DNA from: Clostridiales bacterium
GTDB taxonomy: Bacteria; Bacillota; Clostridia; Oscillospirales; Oscillospiraceae
DNA: 44,203 bases
Direction: 5' to 3'
NCBI GenBank assembly: GCA_019418025.1
Contig: DYCR01000008.1
Location: 18,920-63,122, forward strand
Shown: one piece after another, positions 21,928 through 29,691 of the stretch
Layout of the letters: every line of letters starts with the position of its first letter
How positions within the stretch are numbered: position 1 is the first letter of the stretch
Position numbers and translations under genes: made by a program
The notes under the pieces: generated by a model
Database searches by the model: none
Seen by the model: the letters and a program-made list of their open reading frames with translations, nothing else
What the model was told of the DNA's origin: nothing

Positions 21928-24900
21928 GAGAACAGATATTAAAAAAGTAATGGTCATCGGCTCCGGCCCTATCGTGATCGGTCAGGCAGCTGAATTTGAC
22001 TATGCCGGAACTCAGGCATGTCTTGCTCTGAAGGAAGAGGGCTACGAGGTCGTTCTGCTGAACTCCAACCCTGCCACCATCATGGCTGACACCCAGATCG
22101 CAGACAAGGTCTATATGGAGCCGCTGAATCTGGAGTATGTTTCCCGAATCATCCGCAAGGAGCGTCCCGACGCGATCGTCCCCGGGCTGGGCGGTCAGAC
22201 AGGTCTGAACCTGGCTGTACAACTGGCGAAAAAAGGCGTTTTGCAGGAGTGTCAGGTAGAGATCCTCGGCACGAGCTTCGAGTCCATCGAGCGCGCAGAG
22301 GACCGCGAGCTGTTTAAGGAAATGTGCCAGAAGCTGGGTGAGCCTGTCCTGCCCTCTCTGATCGCAACCACCGTTGAGGAGGGCATCGCCGCCGCAAACC
22401 AGATCGGCTACCCCCTCGTCCTCCGTCCGGCCTTTACCCTTGGCGGCACCGGCGGCGGCTTTGCCGATAACGAAAAGGAGCTCGTCGAGCTGCTCGAAAA
22501 CGGTTTGAAGCTGTCTCCTGTCCATCAGGTTCTGGTTGAAAAGAGCATCAAGGGCTATAAGGAGATCGAATTTGAGGTCATGCGTGACTCCAATGACACC
22601 GCGATTGCCATCTGCTCCATGGAAAACATCGACCCCGTCGGCATCCACACCGGTGACTCTATGGTCGTTGCTCCCAGTCAGACCCTGTCCAGCAAGGAAT
22701 ACGACATGCTGAAAAATTCCGCACTGAAGATCCTGCGTGAGCTGAAGATCGAAGGCGGCTGCAACGTCCAGTTTGCTCTTGATCCTTACTCCTTTGAATA
22801 CTACCTCATCGAGATCAACCCCAGAGTTTCCCGCAGCTCGGCCCTTGCATCCAAGGCCAGCGGCTACCCCATCGCAAGAGTGACCGCCAAGGTCGCAATG
22901 GGCCTGACTCTGGATGAGATCCAGATCTCAAGCACCCCCGCTTCCTTCGAACCCAGCATCGACTACATCGTCACCAAGCTGGCCCGCTTCCCCTTTGATA
23001 AATTCACAAGCGCCGATAACCGCCTGTCTACACAGATGAAGGCAACCGGTGAGGTCATGAGCATCGGCAGAACCATGGAAGAGAGCCTGCTCAAGGGCAT
23101 CCGCGGTCTGGAGATCGGTGTAAACCACCTGTACAACAAGAAGTTCGACACACTTTCCGACGCTGAACTGCTCAGCTATATCAACATCGGCAAGGATGAC
23201 CGCATCTTCGCCATCGCCGAGCTGATGCGCCGTGACTGCGATTTGGGTATCATCTACGGTGCCACCAAGATCGACATGTTCTTCCTTGAAAAAATCAAGA
23301 ACATCATCGATTTCGAGCAGGTCATCAAGTCCAACCCCAATGATCTGGAGGTTCTGAAAGAGGCCAAGAAGATGGGCTTCAGCGATGCATACATCGCAGG
23401 CATCTGGGGCATGACCGATGTCGAAATGTACAAGGTCCGTGAACAGAACAACATTTTCCCCTGCTACAAGATCATTGACACCTGTGCAGGCGAGTTTGAC
23501 AGCTATGTGCCTTACTTCTACTCTACCTACGAGCAGGAGAACGAATCTATCGTAACCGACAAGAAAAAGATCCTTGTTCTGGGCTCCGGCCCCATCCGCA
23601 TCGGACAGGGCGTCGAGTTTGACTACTCCACCGTCCATGCCATCTGGGCCATCCGGGAAGCCGGATACGAGGCCATCATCATCAACAACAACCCCGAAAC
23701 CGTATCTACCGACTACACCACCTCGGACAAGCTGTACTTCGAGCCTCTGACCATCGAGGATGTCATGAACGTCGTCCATCTGGAGAAGCCCAACGGCGTC
23801 ATCGTCACACTTGGCGGTCAGACAGCCATCAATCTGGCTGAGCGTCTGGACAAGCTGGGTGTCCCCGTGGTCGGCACCAGTGTTGCCGCCATCGAGCGGG
23901 CCGAGAACCGTGACAGCTTTGAAAAGACTCTGGAGATGCTGCATATCCCCCAGCCAACCGGCGAGGCTGTGACCGACATCGAGGCCGGTGTCCGGGTGGC
24001 AAATCGGATCGGATACCCTGTTCTGGTTCGTCCCAGCTACGTTCTGGGCGGCAGAGCCATGCAGATCGTCCGTGACGATGCGCAGCTGCGGCACTACTTC
24101 AAAAACGCCATCGTTGCAAGTGACGAGCATCCTGTCCTTGTCGATAAATATATCATGGGCAAGGAGCTTGAGGTGGACGCCGTCTGCGACGGGAAGGAAG
24201 TTCTGATCCCCGGCATTATGGAACACGTCGAGCGTACCGGCGTTCACTCCGGTGACTCTATCTCTGTCTACCCCTCCTTCTCCATCAGCGAAAAGGTTCG
24301 CGATACCATCATCGACTACACCACAAAGCTCGGTCTGGGACTTGGCATGGAGGGTCTGTACAACATCCAGTTTATTGTTGACCCCAACGAGGATGTCTAC
24401 ATCATCGAGGTCAACCCCCGTTCCTCCCGTACCGTCCCCTTCCTGTCTAAGGCCACCGGCATTCCCCTTGCAAACATTGCCACAAAGGTCGCATTGGGTC
24501 ATTCTCTGGCCGATCAGGGCTATCAGGGCGGCTTGCAGCCGGCAAAGAAACGCTGGTATGTCAAGGTCCCCGTTTTCTCCTTCTCGAAGCTCCACGGTGC
24601 AGACATCGCACTGAGCCCCGAGATGAAGTCCACCGGCGAGGCAATCGGCTATGACGACAGCCTCAACCGCGCGTTCTACAAGGCCCTGCAGGCCGGCGGC
24701 ACCAAGGTCGCCAACTACGGCACCCTGTTCGTCACCGTAGCCGATCAGGATAAGGCCGATGCGCTGCCCTTGGTCAGACGTTTTTATGATCTCGGCTTCA
24801 ACATTGAAGCTACCGGCGGCACCGCCTCCTATCTGAAGGAGCATGGCATCCGCACCCGCCGCCGCAGTAAGCTCAGCGAAGGCAGCGAGGAAATTCTTGA

Positions 24901-25096
24901 CTCTCTGCGTCAGGGTCACGTCACCTATGTGCTGAACACCTTGGGCAACGGTGACAGCACCAGCAAGGATGGCTTCTTGATCCGCCGTGTCGCTGCGGAA
25001 AACAACGTCACCGTTTTCACCTCTCTGGATACCGTCCGGGTCATGCTGGATGTTCTGGAGGAAATCACCTTCGGCGTCTCCACCATCGATGCCTGA
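21920..25096 (+). CDS. carB: carbamoyl-phosphate synthase large subunit
   Basis: A 1058-residue enzyme (E. coli 1073) that makes carbamoyl phosphate from bicarbonate, two ATP and ammonia. Its parts are: first ATP-grasp unit (residues 1-~400, VIGSGPIVIGQAAEFDY and LRPAFTLGGTGGG), oligomerisation region (~400-550), second ATP-grasp unit (~550-935, VLGSGPIRIGQGVEFDY and VRPSYVLGGRAMQIV), and a C-terminal MGS-like allosteric domain (~936-1058, FNIEATGGTASYLKEHGI). All catalytic motifs look intact, so the complex should be active even though its CarA partner lacks the glutaminase residues. The start overlaps carA by 8 bp. Confidence 0.98.
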   Translation: MPKRTDIKKVMVIGSGPIVIGQAAEFDYAGTQACLALKEEGYEVVLLNSNPATIMADTQIADKVYMEPLNLEYVSRIIRKERPDAIVPGLGGQTGLNLAVQLAKKGVLQECQVEILGTSFESIERAEDRELFKEMCQKLGEPVLPSLIATTVEEGIAAANQIGYPLVLRPAFTLGGTGGGFADNEKELVELLENGLKLSPVHQVLVEKSIKGYKEIEFEVMRDSNDTAIAICSMENIDPVGIHTGDSMVVAPSQTLSSKEYDMLKNSALKILRELKIEGGCNVQFALDPYSFEYYLIEINPRVSRSSALASKASGYPIARVTAKVAMGLTLDEIQISSTPASFEPSIDYIVTKLARFPFDKFTSADNRLSTQMKATGEVMSIGRTMEESLLKGIRGLEIGVNHLYNKKFDTLSDAELLSYINIGKDDRIFAIAELMRRDCDLGIIYGATKIDMFFLEKIKNIIDFEQVIKSNPNDLEVLKEAKKMGFSDAYIAGIWGMTDVEMYKVREQNNIFPCYKIIDTCAGEFDSYVPYFYSTYEQENESIVTDKKKILVLGSGPIRIGQGVEFDYSTVHAIWAIREAGYEAIIINNNPETVSTDYTTSDKLYFEPLTIEDVMNVVHLEKPNGVIVTLGGQTAINLAERLDKLGVPVVGTSVAAIERAENRDSFEKTLEMLHIPQPTGEAVTDIEAGVRVANRIGYPVLVRPSYVLGGRAMQIVRDDAQLRHYFKNAIVASDEHPVLVDKYIMGKELEVDAVCDGKEVLIPGIMEHVERTGVHSGDSISVYPSFSISEKVRDTIIDYTTKLGLGLGMEGLYNIQFIVDPNEDVYIIEVNPRSSRTVPFLSKATGIPLANIATKVALGHSLADQGYQGGLQPAKKRWYVKVPVFSFSKLHGADIALSPEMKSTGEAIGYDDSLNRAFYKALQAGGTKVANYGTLFVTVADQDKADALPLVRRFYDLGFNIEATGGTASYLKEHGIRTRRRSKLSEGSEEILDSLRQGHVTYVLNTLGNGDSTSKDGFLIRRVAAENNVTVFTSLDTVRVMLDVLEEITFGVSTIDA

Positions 25097-25105
25097 GGAG
25101 GAGCC

Positions 25106-25837
25106 ATGAAACAAGGTTATTTCACAATCGTGTCCAATCAGCCGCTGACAAGCACCGTTTACCAAATGGTGCTTTCCGGCGACACATCTGCCATCACAAA
25201 CTGCGGCCAGTTCGTTGACCTGCGGTTACCGGAAAAATATCTGCGCAGACCCATTTCCGTCTGCGATTACGATCAGGATACCCTGACCCTCATCTACAAG
25301 GTGGTGGGTCAGGGCACCGAGATCATGGCAAAGCTGCCCATCGGCACCCAGCTGGATGTACTGACCGGTCTGGGCAACGGCTATGACACTGCTCCTTCCG
25401 GCCAGACGCCTGTTCTGGTGGGCGGCGGTGTCGGGGTCCCCCCTCTGTACAATTTGTGCAAGAAGCTGCTGGCAGAGGGTAAAAAGCCCCACGTTGTTCT
25501 GGGCTTCAACACATCAGAAGAGATCTTCCTTGCAGATGCCTTCGAGGCCCTAGGGGCCGAGGTATCCGTCGCAACCGCTGACGGCAGCGTCGGAACAAAA
25601 GGGTTTGTTACGGATGTCATCCAGAATCTGGATTACTCTTACTTCTACTCCTGCGGCCCCATGCCCATGTTCCGTGCAATGGAGCAGATCATGAAAACCT
25701 CCGGTCAGTACAGCTTTGAAGAGCGTATGGGCTGTGGGTTCGGCGCATGCATGGGCTGCACCATCCAGACAAAATCGGGCTATCGGCGTGTATGCAAGGA
25801 TGGCCCTGTATTCACGCGTGAGGAGGTGTTCGGATGA
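25106..25837 (+). CDS. pyrK: dihydroorotate dehydrogenase electron-transfer subunit
   Basis: A 243-residue flavin/iron-sulfur subunit of class 1B dihydroorotate dehydrogenase, passing electrons from dihydroorotate to NAD+. The FAD-binding motif is RRPISVCDY (about residues 47-55), an NAD-binding GGGVGVPPLY segment lies near 106, and a 2Fe-2S site has Cys210, Cys215, Cys218 and Cys230 (CGFGACMGC...C). AGGAGG lies just before the ATG. It overlaps pyrD by 4 bp (ATGA), fitting the obligate PyrD2K2 complex. Confidence 0.97.
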   Translation: MKQGYFTIVSNQPLTSTVYQMVLSGDTSAITNCGQFVDLRLPEKYLRRPISVCDYDQDTLTLIYKVVGQGTEIMAKLPIGTQLDVLTGLGNGYDTAPSGQTPVLVGGGVGVPPLYNLCKKLLAEGKKPHVVLGFNTSEEIFLADAFEALGAEVSVATADGSVGTKGFVTDVIQNLDYSYFYSCGPMPMFRAMEQIMKTSGQYSFEERMGCGFGACMGCTIQTKSGYRRVCKDGPVFTREEVFG

Positions 25838-26742
25838 ACACAAAGATCACCCTGTGCGGTATTGAAATGGATAACCCCGTGATCCCCGCATCCGGCACCT
25901 TTGGCTTCGGCAAGGAGTTTGCAGAGCTGTACGACATCAATTGTCTCGGTACCTTTTCCTTTAAGGGGACCACACTGGATGCTCGATTCGGCAACCCTAC
26001 GCCCAGAATTGCGGAATTTGACGGAGGCATGCTGAATGCGGTCGGCCTGCAAAACCCCGGCGTTGACCACGTGATCGCCCACGAGCTTCCGGAAATGAAG
26101 TCCTTTTTCCACAAGCCCGTTATGGCGAATATCTCCAGCTTTTCCATTGACCAATACGTAAAAACCTGTGAAAAACTGGATCAGCAGGAGCAGGTCGGCT
26201 GGTTGGAGGTCAATATCTCCTGCCCCAACGTCCACGGAGGCGGCATGAGCTTCGGCACCGATCCGGCCTCTGCCAAGGAGGTCACAGAGGCTGTCAAGGC
26301 AGTCACCACCAAGCCCGTGATTGTCAAGCTCTCGCCCAATGTGACCGATATCGCCGCCATCGCAAGCGCATGTCAGGAGGGCGGCGCAGACGCTGTCAGC
26401 CTGATCAACACCGTTCTGGGCATGCGGATCGACCTGAACCGCAGGAAGCCTGTTATTGCTAACAAGACAGGCGGCATGTCCGGCCCTGCCCTGCTGCCGC
26501 TGGCAGTACGCATGGTCTATCAGGTCTACGAGGCCGTCTCCATCCCCATTGTGGGTATGGGCGGCGTTTCCACCGCAGAGGATGTCATCGAGCTGATGCT
26601 CGCCGGTGCTACCGCAGTTGAGGTCGGCGCTGCAAATCTGGTCGATCCGTATGCGTGTAAGCGCATCATCGATGATCTGCCGGAGGTTATGAAGAAATAC
26701 CAAATTGAGAATTTGACAGATATAATCGGAGGTGCCCACTAA
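25834..26742 (+). CDS. pyrD: dihydroorotate dehydrogenase (NAD+) catalytic subunit
   Basis: A 302-residue FMN-dependent class 1B dihydroorotate dehydrogenase. The catalytic base is Cys130 in VNISCPNVHGG. Other FMN and substrate contacts are ASGTFGFG, KLSPNVTDI, LINTVLGMRID, GGMSGPALLPLAVRMV and GMGGVSTAEDVIE. Pairing with pyrK confirms class 1B, the NAD+-linked type common in anaerobic Firmicutes. The stop and the pyrF start share one base (TAATG). Confidence 0.98.
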   Translation: MNTKITLCGIEMDNPVIPASGTFGFGKEFAELYDINCLGTFSFKGTTLDARFGNPTPRIAEFDGGMLNAVGLQNPGVDHVIAHELPEMKSFFHKPVMANISSFSIDQYVKTCEKLDQQEQVGWLEVNISCPNVHGGGMSFGTDPASAKEVTEAVKAVTTKPVIVKLSPNVTDIAAIASACQEGGADAVSLINTVLGMRIDLNRRKPVIANKTGGMSGPALLPLAVRMVYQVYEAVSIPIVGMGGVSTAEDVIELMLAGATAVEVGAANLVDPYACKRIIDDLPEVMKKYQIENLTDIIGGAH

Positions 26743-27440
26743 TGGGAAAAGATGTCATTATTGCTTGCGATTTTGCAAGCCGGGAGCAAACCATGCACTT
26801 TTTGGACCAGTTCACAGAGGAGAAGCCCTTTGTGAAGATCGGCATGGAGCTGTACTACGCCGAGGGTCCGGCCATTGTAAAAGAGATCAAGGCCCGCGGT
26901 CATAAGATCTTTCTGGATCTGAAGCTGCACGATATCCCAAACACCGTGAAAAAGGCAATGAATGTCCTGAGCAATCTGGACGTTGATATCACCAATCTTC
27001 ATGCCGCAGGCACCACTGCCATGATGAAGGCCGCTCTGGAGGGCTTGACCCGTCCCGACGGTACCCGTCCCCTGCTAATCGCCGTCACGCAGCTGACCTC
27101 TACCGATCAGGAGAGCATGGAGCGTGATCTGATGATCCACGAGCCCATCGATCAGGTCGTCATGCACTATGCCGAGACCGCCAAGAATGCCGGTCTTGAT
27201 GGCATCGTCTGCTCCCCTCTGGAGGCAGGCAAGGTACATGGCCGCTGCGGTGAAGGCTTCCTGACTATCACCCCCGGTGTTCGCTTCGCCGACGGAGATG
27301 TGGGTGACCAGAAGCGGGTCATGACCCCTGCCGCCGCCAAGGAGATCGGCTCCGACTACATTGTGGTCGGACGTCCCATCACTCAGGCCCAAGACCCCGT
27401 AGCTGCTTACCGCCGCTGCGTTCGTGAATTCTGCGACTAA
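26742..27440 (+). CDS. pyrF: orotidine 5'-phosphate decarboxylase
   Basis: A 232-residue type 1 OMP decarboxylase, converting OMP to UMP. The catalytic array is present: Asp10 (IIACDF), Lys32 (FVKIGMELYY), and Asp59, Lys61 and Asp64 in FLDLKLHDIPNT. The phosphate loop is near the C-terminus (TPGVRF, then VVGRPITQAQDP). Length and motifs match the Bacillus/E. coli group rather than the longer type 2 enzymes. GGAGGTGCCC lies upstream of the ATG. Confidence 0.97.
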   Translation: MGKDVIIACDFASREQTMHFLDQFTEEKPFVKIGMELYYAEGPAIVKEIKARGHKIFLDLKLHDIPNTVKKAMNVLSNLDVDITNLHAAGTTAMMKAALEGLTRPDGTRPLLIAVTQLTSTDQESMERDLMIHEPIDQVVMHYAETAKNAGLDGIVCSPLEAGKVHGRCGEGFLTITPGVRFADGDVGDQKRVMTPAAAKEIGSDYIVVGRPITQAQDPVAAYRRCVREFCD

Positions 27441-27458
27441 TTTTAGGAGGTATATGAT

Positions 27459-28097
27459 ATGGATTTATCTACTCAGATTGCTAAGGATCTTCTGTCCATC
27501 AAGGCAGTATTTTTCCGCCCCGAGGAGCCTTTCACCTGGGCTTCCGGCATCAAAAGCCCCGTTTACACCGATAACCGTCTGACCTTGACCGCTCCTGTGG
27601 TCCGCAACCATGTGGAAAACGGCCTTGCACAGCTGATCAAGGACAACTATCCCGGTGTTGAGGTCCTGATGGGCACCTCCACCGCCGGCATCGCTCACGC
27701 TGCCATTGTGGGCCACATTATGAATCTGCCCATGGGCTATGTCCGCTCCGGCAGCAAGGACCACGGCCGTCAGAACCAGATTGAGGGCAAGCTGCTGCCC
27801 GGTCAAAAGGTGGTCGTTGTGGAGGATCTGATTTCCACCGGCGGCTCCTGCATCGAGGTCGTCAACGTCCTGCGTGAAGCCGGTGCTGAGGTTTTGGGTA
27901 TTGTCTCCATCTTCACCTACGGCATGCAGAAGGGCCTGGACCGTCTGGCAGCAGCTGAGGTAAAGAATGTCAGCCTGACCAATTTTGACGTGATCGCTCA
28001 GGTCGCTGCCGACGAAAAATACATCAAGTCCGAGGATGTATCCCGACTGATCCAGTTCCGCAACAACCCCAGCGATGAAAGCTGGATCGGAGGCTGA
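27459..28097 (+). CDS. pyrE: orotate phosphoribosyltransferase
   Basis: A 212-residue type I phosphoribosyltransferase that joins orotate to PRPP. The PRPP-binding motif is VVVVEDLISTGGS, with the flexible loop KDHGRQNQIEGKL and the N-terminal FTWASGIKSPVYTDNR substrate segment. TTAGGAGGT precedes the ATG by 8-9 bp. It stands 18 bp after pyrF and 2 bp before pyrB. Confidence 0.97.
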   Translation: MDLSTQIAKDLLSIKAVFFRPEEPFTWASGIKSPVYTDNRLTLTAPVVRNHVENGLAQLIKDNYPGVEVLMGTSTAGIAHAAIVGHIMNLPMGYVRSGSKDHGRQNQIEGKLLPGQKVVVVEDLISTGGSCIEVVNVLREAGAEVLGIVSIFTYGMQKGLDRLAAAEVKNVSLTNFDVIAQVAADEKYIKSEDVSRLIQFRNNPSDESWIGG

Positions 28098-28099
28098 TC

Positions 28100-29026
28100 A
28101 TGACCAATAAGTTTGGCATTGAGAGTGTCCTCAGCATTCTGGATCTCAGCGTGGACGAGATCGATACACTGGTTTCCATCGCAGAGGATATTATTGAGCA
28201 TCCCCAGAATTATGCCCATCGGTGTGCAGGCAAGAAGCTTGCAACCCTGTTTTTTGAGCCCTCCACCCGCACCCGCCTGAGCTTTGAAGCTGCAATGTAT
28301 GAGCTGGGCGGCAATGTGATCGGCTTCAGCTCTGCCGACTCCTGCTCTGCTTCTAAGGGCGAGAGCGTTGCAGACACCTCTAAGGTCATCTCCTGCTATG
28401 CAGATATCATCGCCATGCGCCATCCCAAAGAGGGTGCGCCCATGGTCGCAGCCTTAAATGCCACCATCCCCGTCATCAATGCCGGTGACGGCGGTCACAA
28501 TCACCCCACCCAGACCTTGGCCGATCTGCTGACCATCAAACTGGAAAAGGGCCGTTTCGACCATCTGAATATCGGTGTCTGCGGCGACTTGAAGTTCGGA
28601 CGCACCGTCCACTCTCTGATCGATGCCATGAGCCGTTACGAAGGTGTCAGCTTTACCCTGATCTCCCCGGAGGAGCTGAAGGTCCCCGACTATGTCCGCA
28701 ATGCCATGATTGAGAAGGGAATCCCCTTTGTGGAGACCACCGATCTGGAGGGCTGCATGCCGGAGCTGGATATCCTGTACATGACCCGGGTGCAGAAGGA
28801 GCGTTTCTTCAACGAAGAGGACTATCTCCGCCTGAAGGACAGCTACATTCTGACTGCCGACAAGCTGGATCACGCAAAGCAAAACCTGTCCATTCTCCAT
28901 CCCCTGCCCCGTGTCAACGAGATCTCAGTGGCAGTGGATGACGATCCCAGAGCATGCTACTTCAAGCAGGTACGCAATGGCAAATACATGCGCATGGCTC
29001 TGATTTTGAAACTGCTGGGGGTGTAA
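28100..29026 (+). CDS. pyrB: aspartate carbamoyltransferase catalytic subunit
   Basis: A 308-residue enzyme that combines carbamoyl phosphate with aspartate. The carbamoyl-phosphate motif FEPSTRTRLSFE is at residues 52-63 (Ser55, Thr56, Arg57, Thr58). The mobile-loop segment SADSCSASKGES follows, then NAGDGGHNHPTQTLADL, MTRVQKERF and HPLPRVNEI. Because pyrI follows directly, the enzyme should be the allosteric class B dodecamer, unlike the pyrI-less trimer of Bacillus. Confidence 0.98.
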   Translation: MTNKFGIESVLSILDLSVDEIDTLVSIAEDIIEHPQNYAHRCAGKKLATLFFEPSTRTRLSFEAAMYELGGNVIGFSSADSCSASKGESVADTSKVISCYADIIAMRHPKEGAPMVAALNATIPVINAGDGGHNHPTQTLADLLTIKLEKGRFDHLNIGVCGDLKFGRTVHSLIDAMSRYEGVSFTLISPEELKVPDYVRNAMIEKGIPFVETTDLEGCMPELDILYMTRVQKERFFNEEDYLRLKDSYILTADKLDHAKQNLSILHPLPRVNEISVAVDDDPRACYFKQVRNGKYMRMALILKLLGV

Positions 29027-29029
29027 GCT

Positions 29030-29443
29030 ATGAACATTGATTCTATCCAAAACGGCATTATCATCGACCACATTACCGCCGGCAAGGGCATGCAGATCTA
29101 TCAGCTTCTGGAGCTGAGCAAGCTCAGCTGTATGGTTGCGCTGATCAACAACGCCCATTCTGTCAAGATGGGACGCAAGGATATCATCAAGATCGACAGC
29201 AATATCGAGCTGGATACCGATATTCTGGGATACGTTGACCCGAATATCACCGTGACCATCATCCGCGACAGCAAGATCGCAGAGAAGAAAAACCTCTCCC
29301 TCCCGGAAGAACTGGAGGGCGCGATCCGGTGCCGGAATCCTCGCTGCATCTGCTCTGTGGAGCAGGAGTTGCCTCAGATCTTCCGTCTGACCAATCGGGA
29401 AAAACGCACCTATCGCTGCATCTACTGCGACAGCACCTATTGA
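29030..29443 (+). CDS. pyrI: aspartate carbamoyltransferase regulatory subunit
   Basis: A 137-residue regulatory subunit that binds nucleotides and confers feedback control on PyrB. An N-terminal allosteric domain (residues 1-~95, IDHITAGKGMQIYQLL, SVKMGRKDIIKI) is followed by a C-terminal zinc domain with Cys101, Cys106, Cys130 and Cys133 (CRNPRC and YRCIYC). It starts 3 bp after the pyrB stop and is the last gene of the operon. PyrI occurs in clostridia but not in Bacillus. Confidence 0.96.
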   Translation: MNIDSIQNGIIIDHITAGKGMQIYQLLELSKLSCMVALINNAHSVKMGRKDIIKIDSNIELDTDILGYVDPNITVTIIRDSKIAEKKNLSLPEELEGAIRCRNPRCICSVEQELPQIFRLTNREKRTYRCIYCDSTY

Positions 29444-29481
29444 TCATCAGGGATTCCCCCAAGGGTTCATCCCTGTATTGC

Positions 29482-29525
29482 AAACACGGCACAGTCCTCA
29501 AACGGGACTGTGCCGTGTTTTTGTC
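29482..29525 (+). terminator. terminator of the pyrimidine operon
   Basis: AAACACGGCACAGTCC (29482-29497) pairs perfectly with 29505-29520 around a 7-nt loop, followed by TTTTTG. A very strong 16-bp stem, 38 bp after pyrI. Confidence 0.93.
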
Positions 29526-29625
29526 AAGCTGCAACGCCTTCTGTCTGTTTTCCCCTGCCCGATCACTCCTGCGCCTGACACGTCGCAGAGAATACCATTT
29601 GCAAAAAGAATCGGAATTTTTATAC

Positions 29626-29654
29626 TTTACCCCTGATGAAAAGGGTGGTAGAAT
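29626..29654 (+). promoter_or_regulatory. promoter of the YfhO-family gene
   Basis: TTTACC (29626-29631), 17 bp, TAGAAT (29649-29654), 37 bp before the ATG. The 100 bp between the pyr terminator and this site hold nothing recognisable. Confidence 0.6.
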
Positions 29655-29691
29655 AGTGTAATGTACACAGCTGTGATCTGGAGGATTCAAC

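Noticed and set aside
22928..25165. 745-codon minus-strand ORF inside carB
   Set aside because: It is the antisense shadow of carB, which has clear motifs and codon structure along its whole length; high GC at third positions removes antisense stops.
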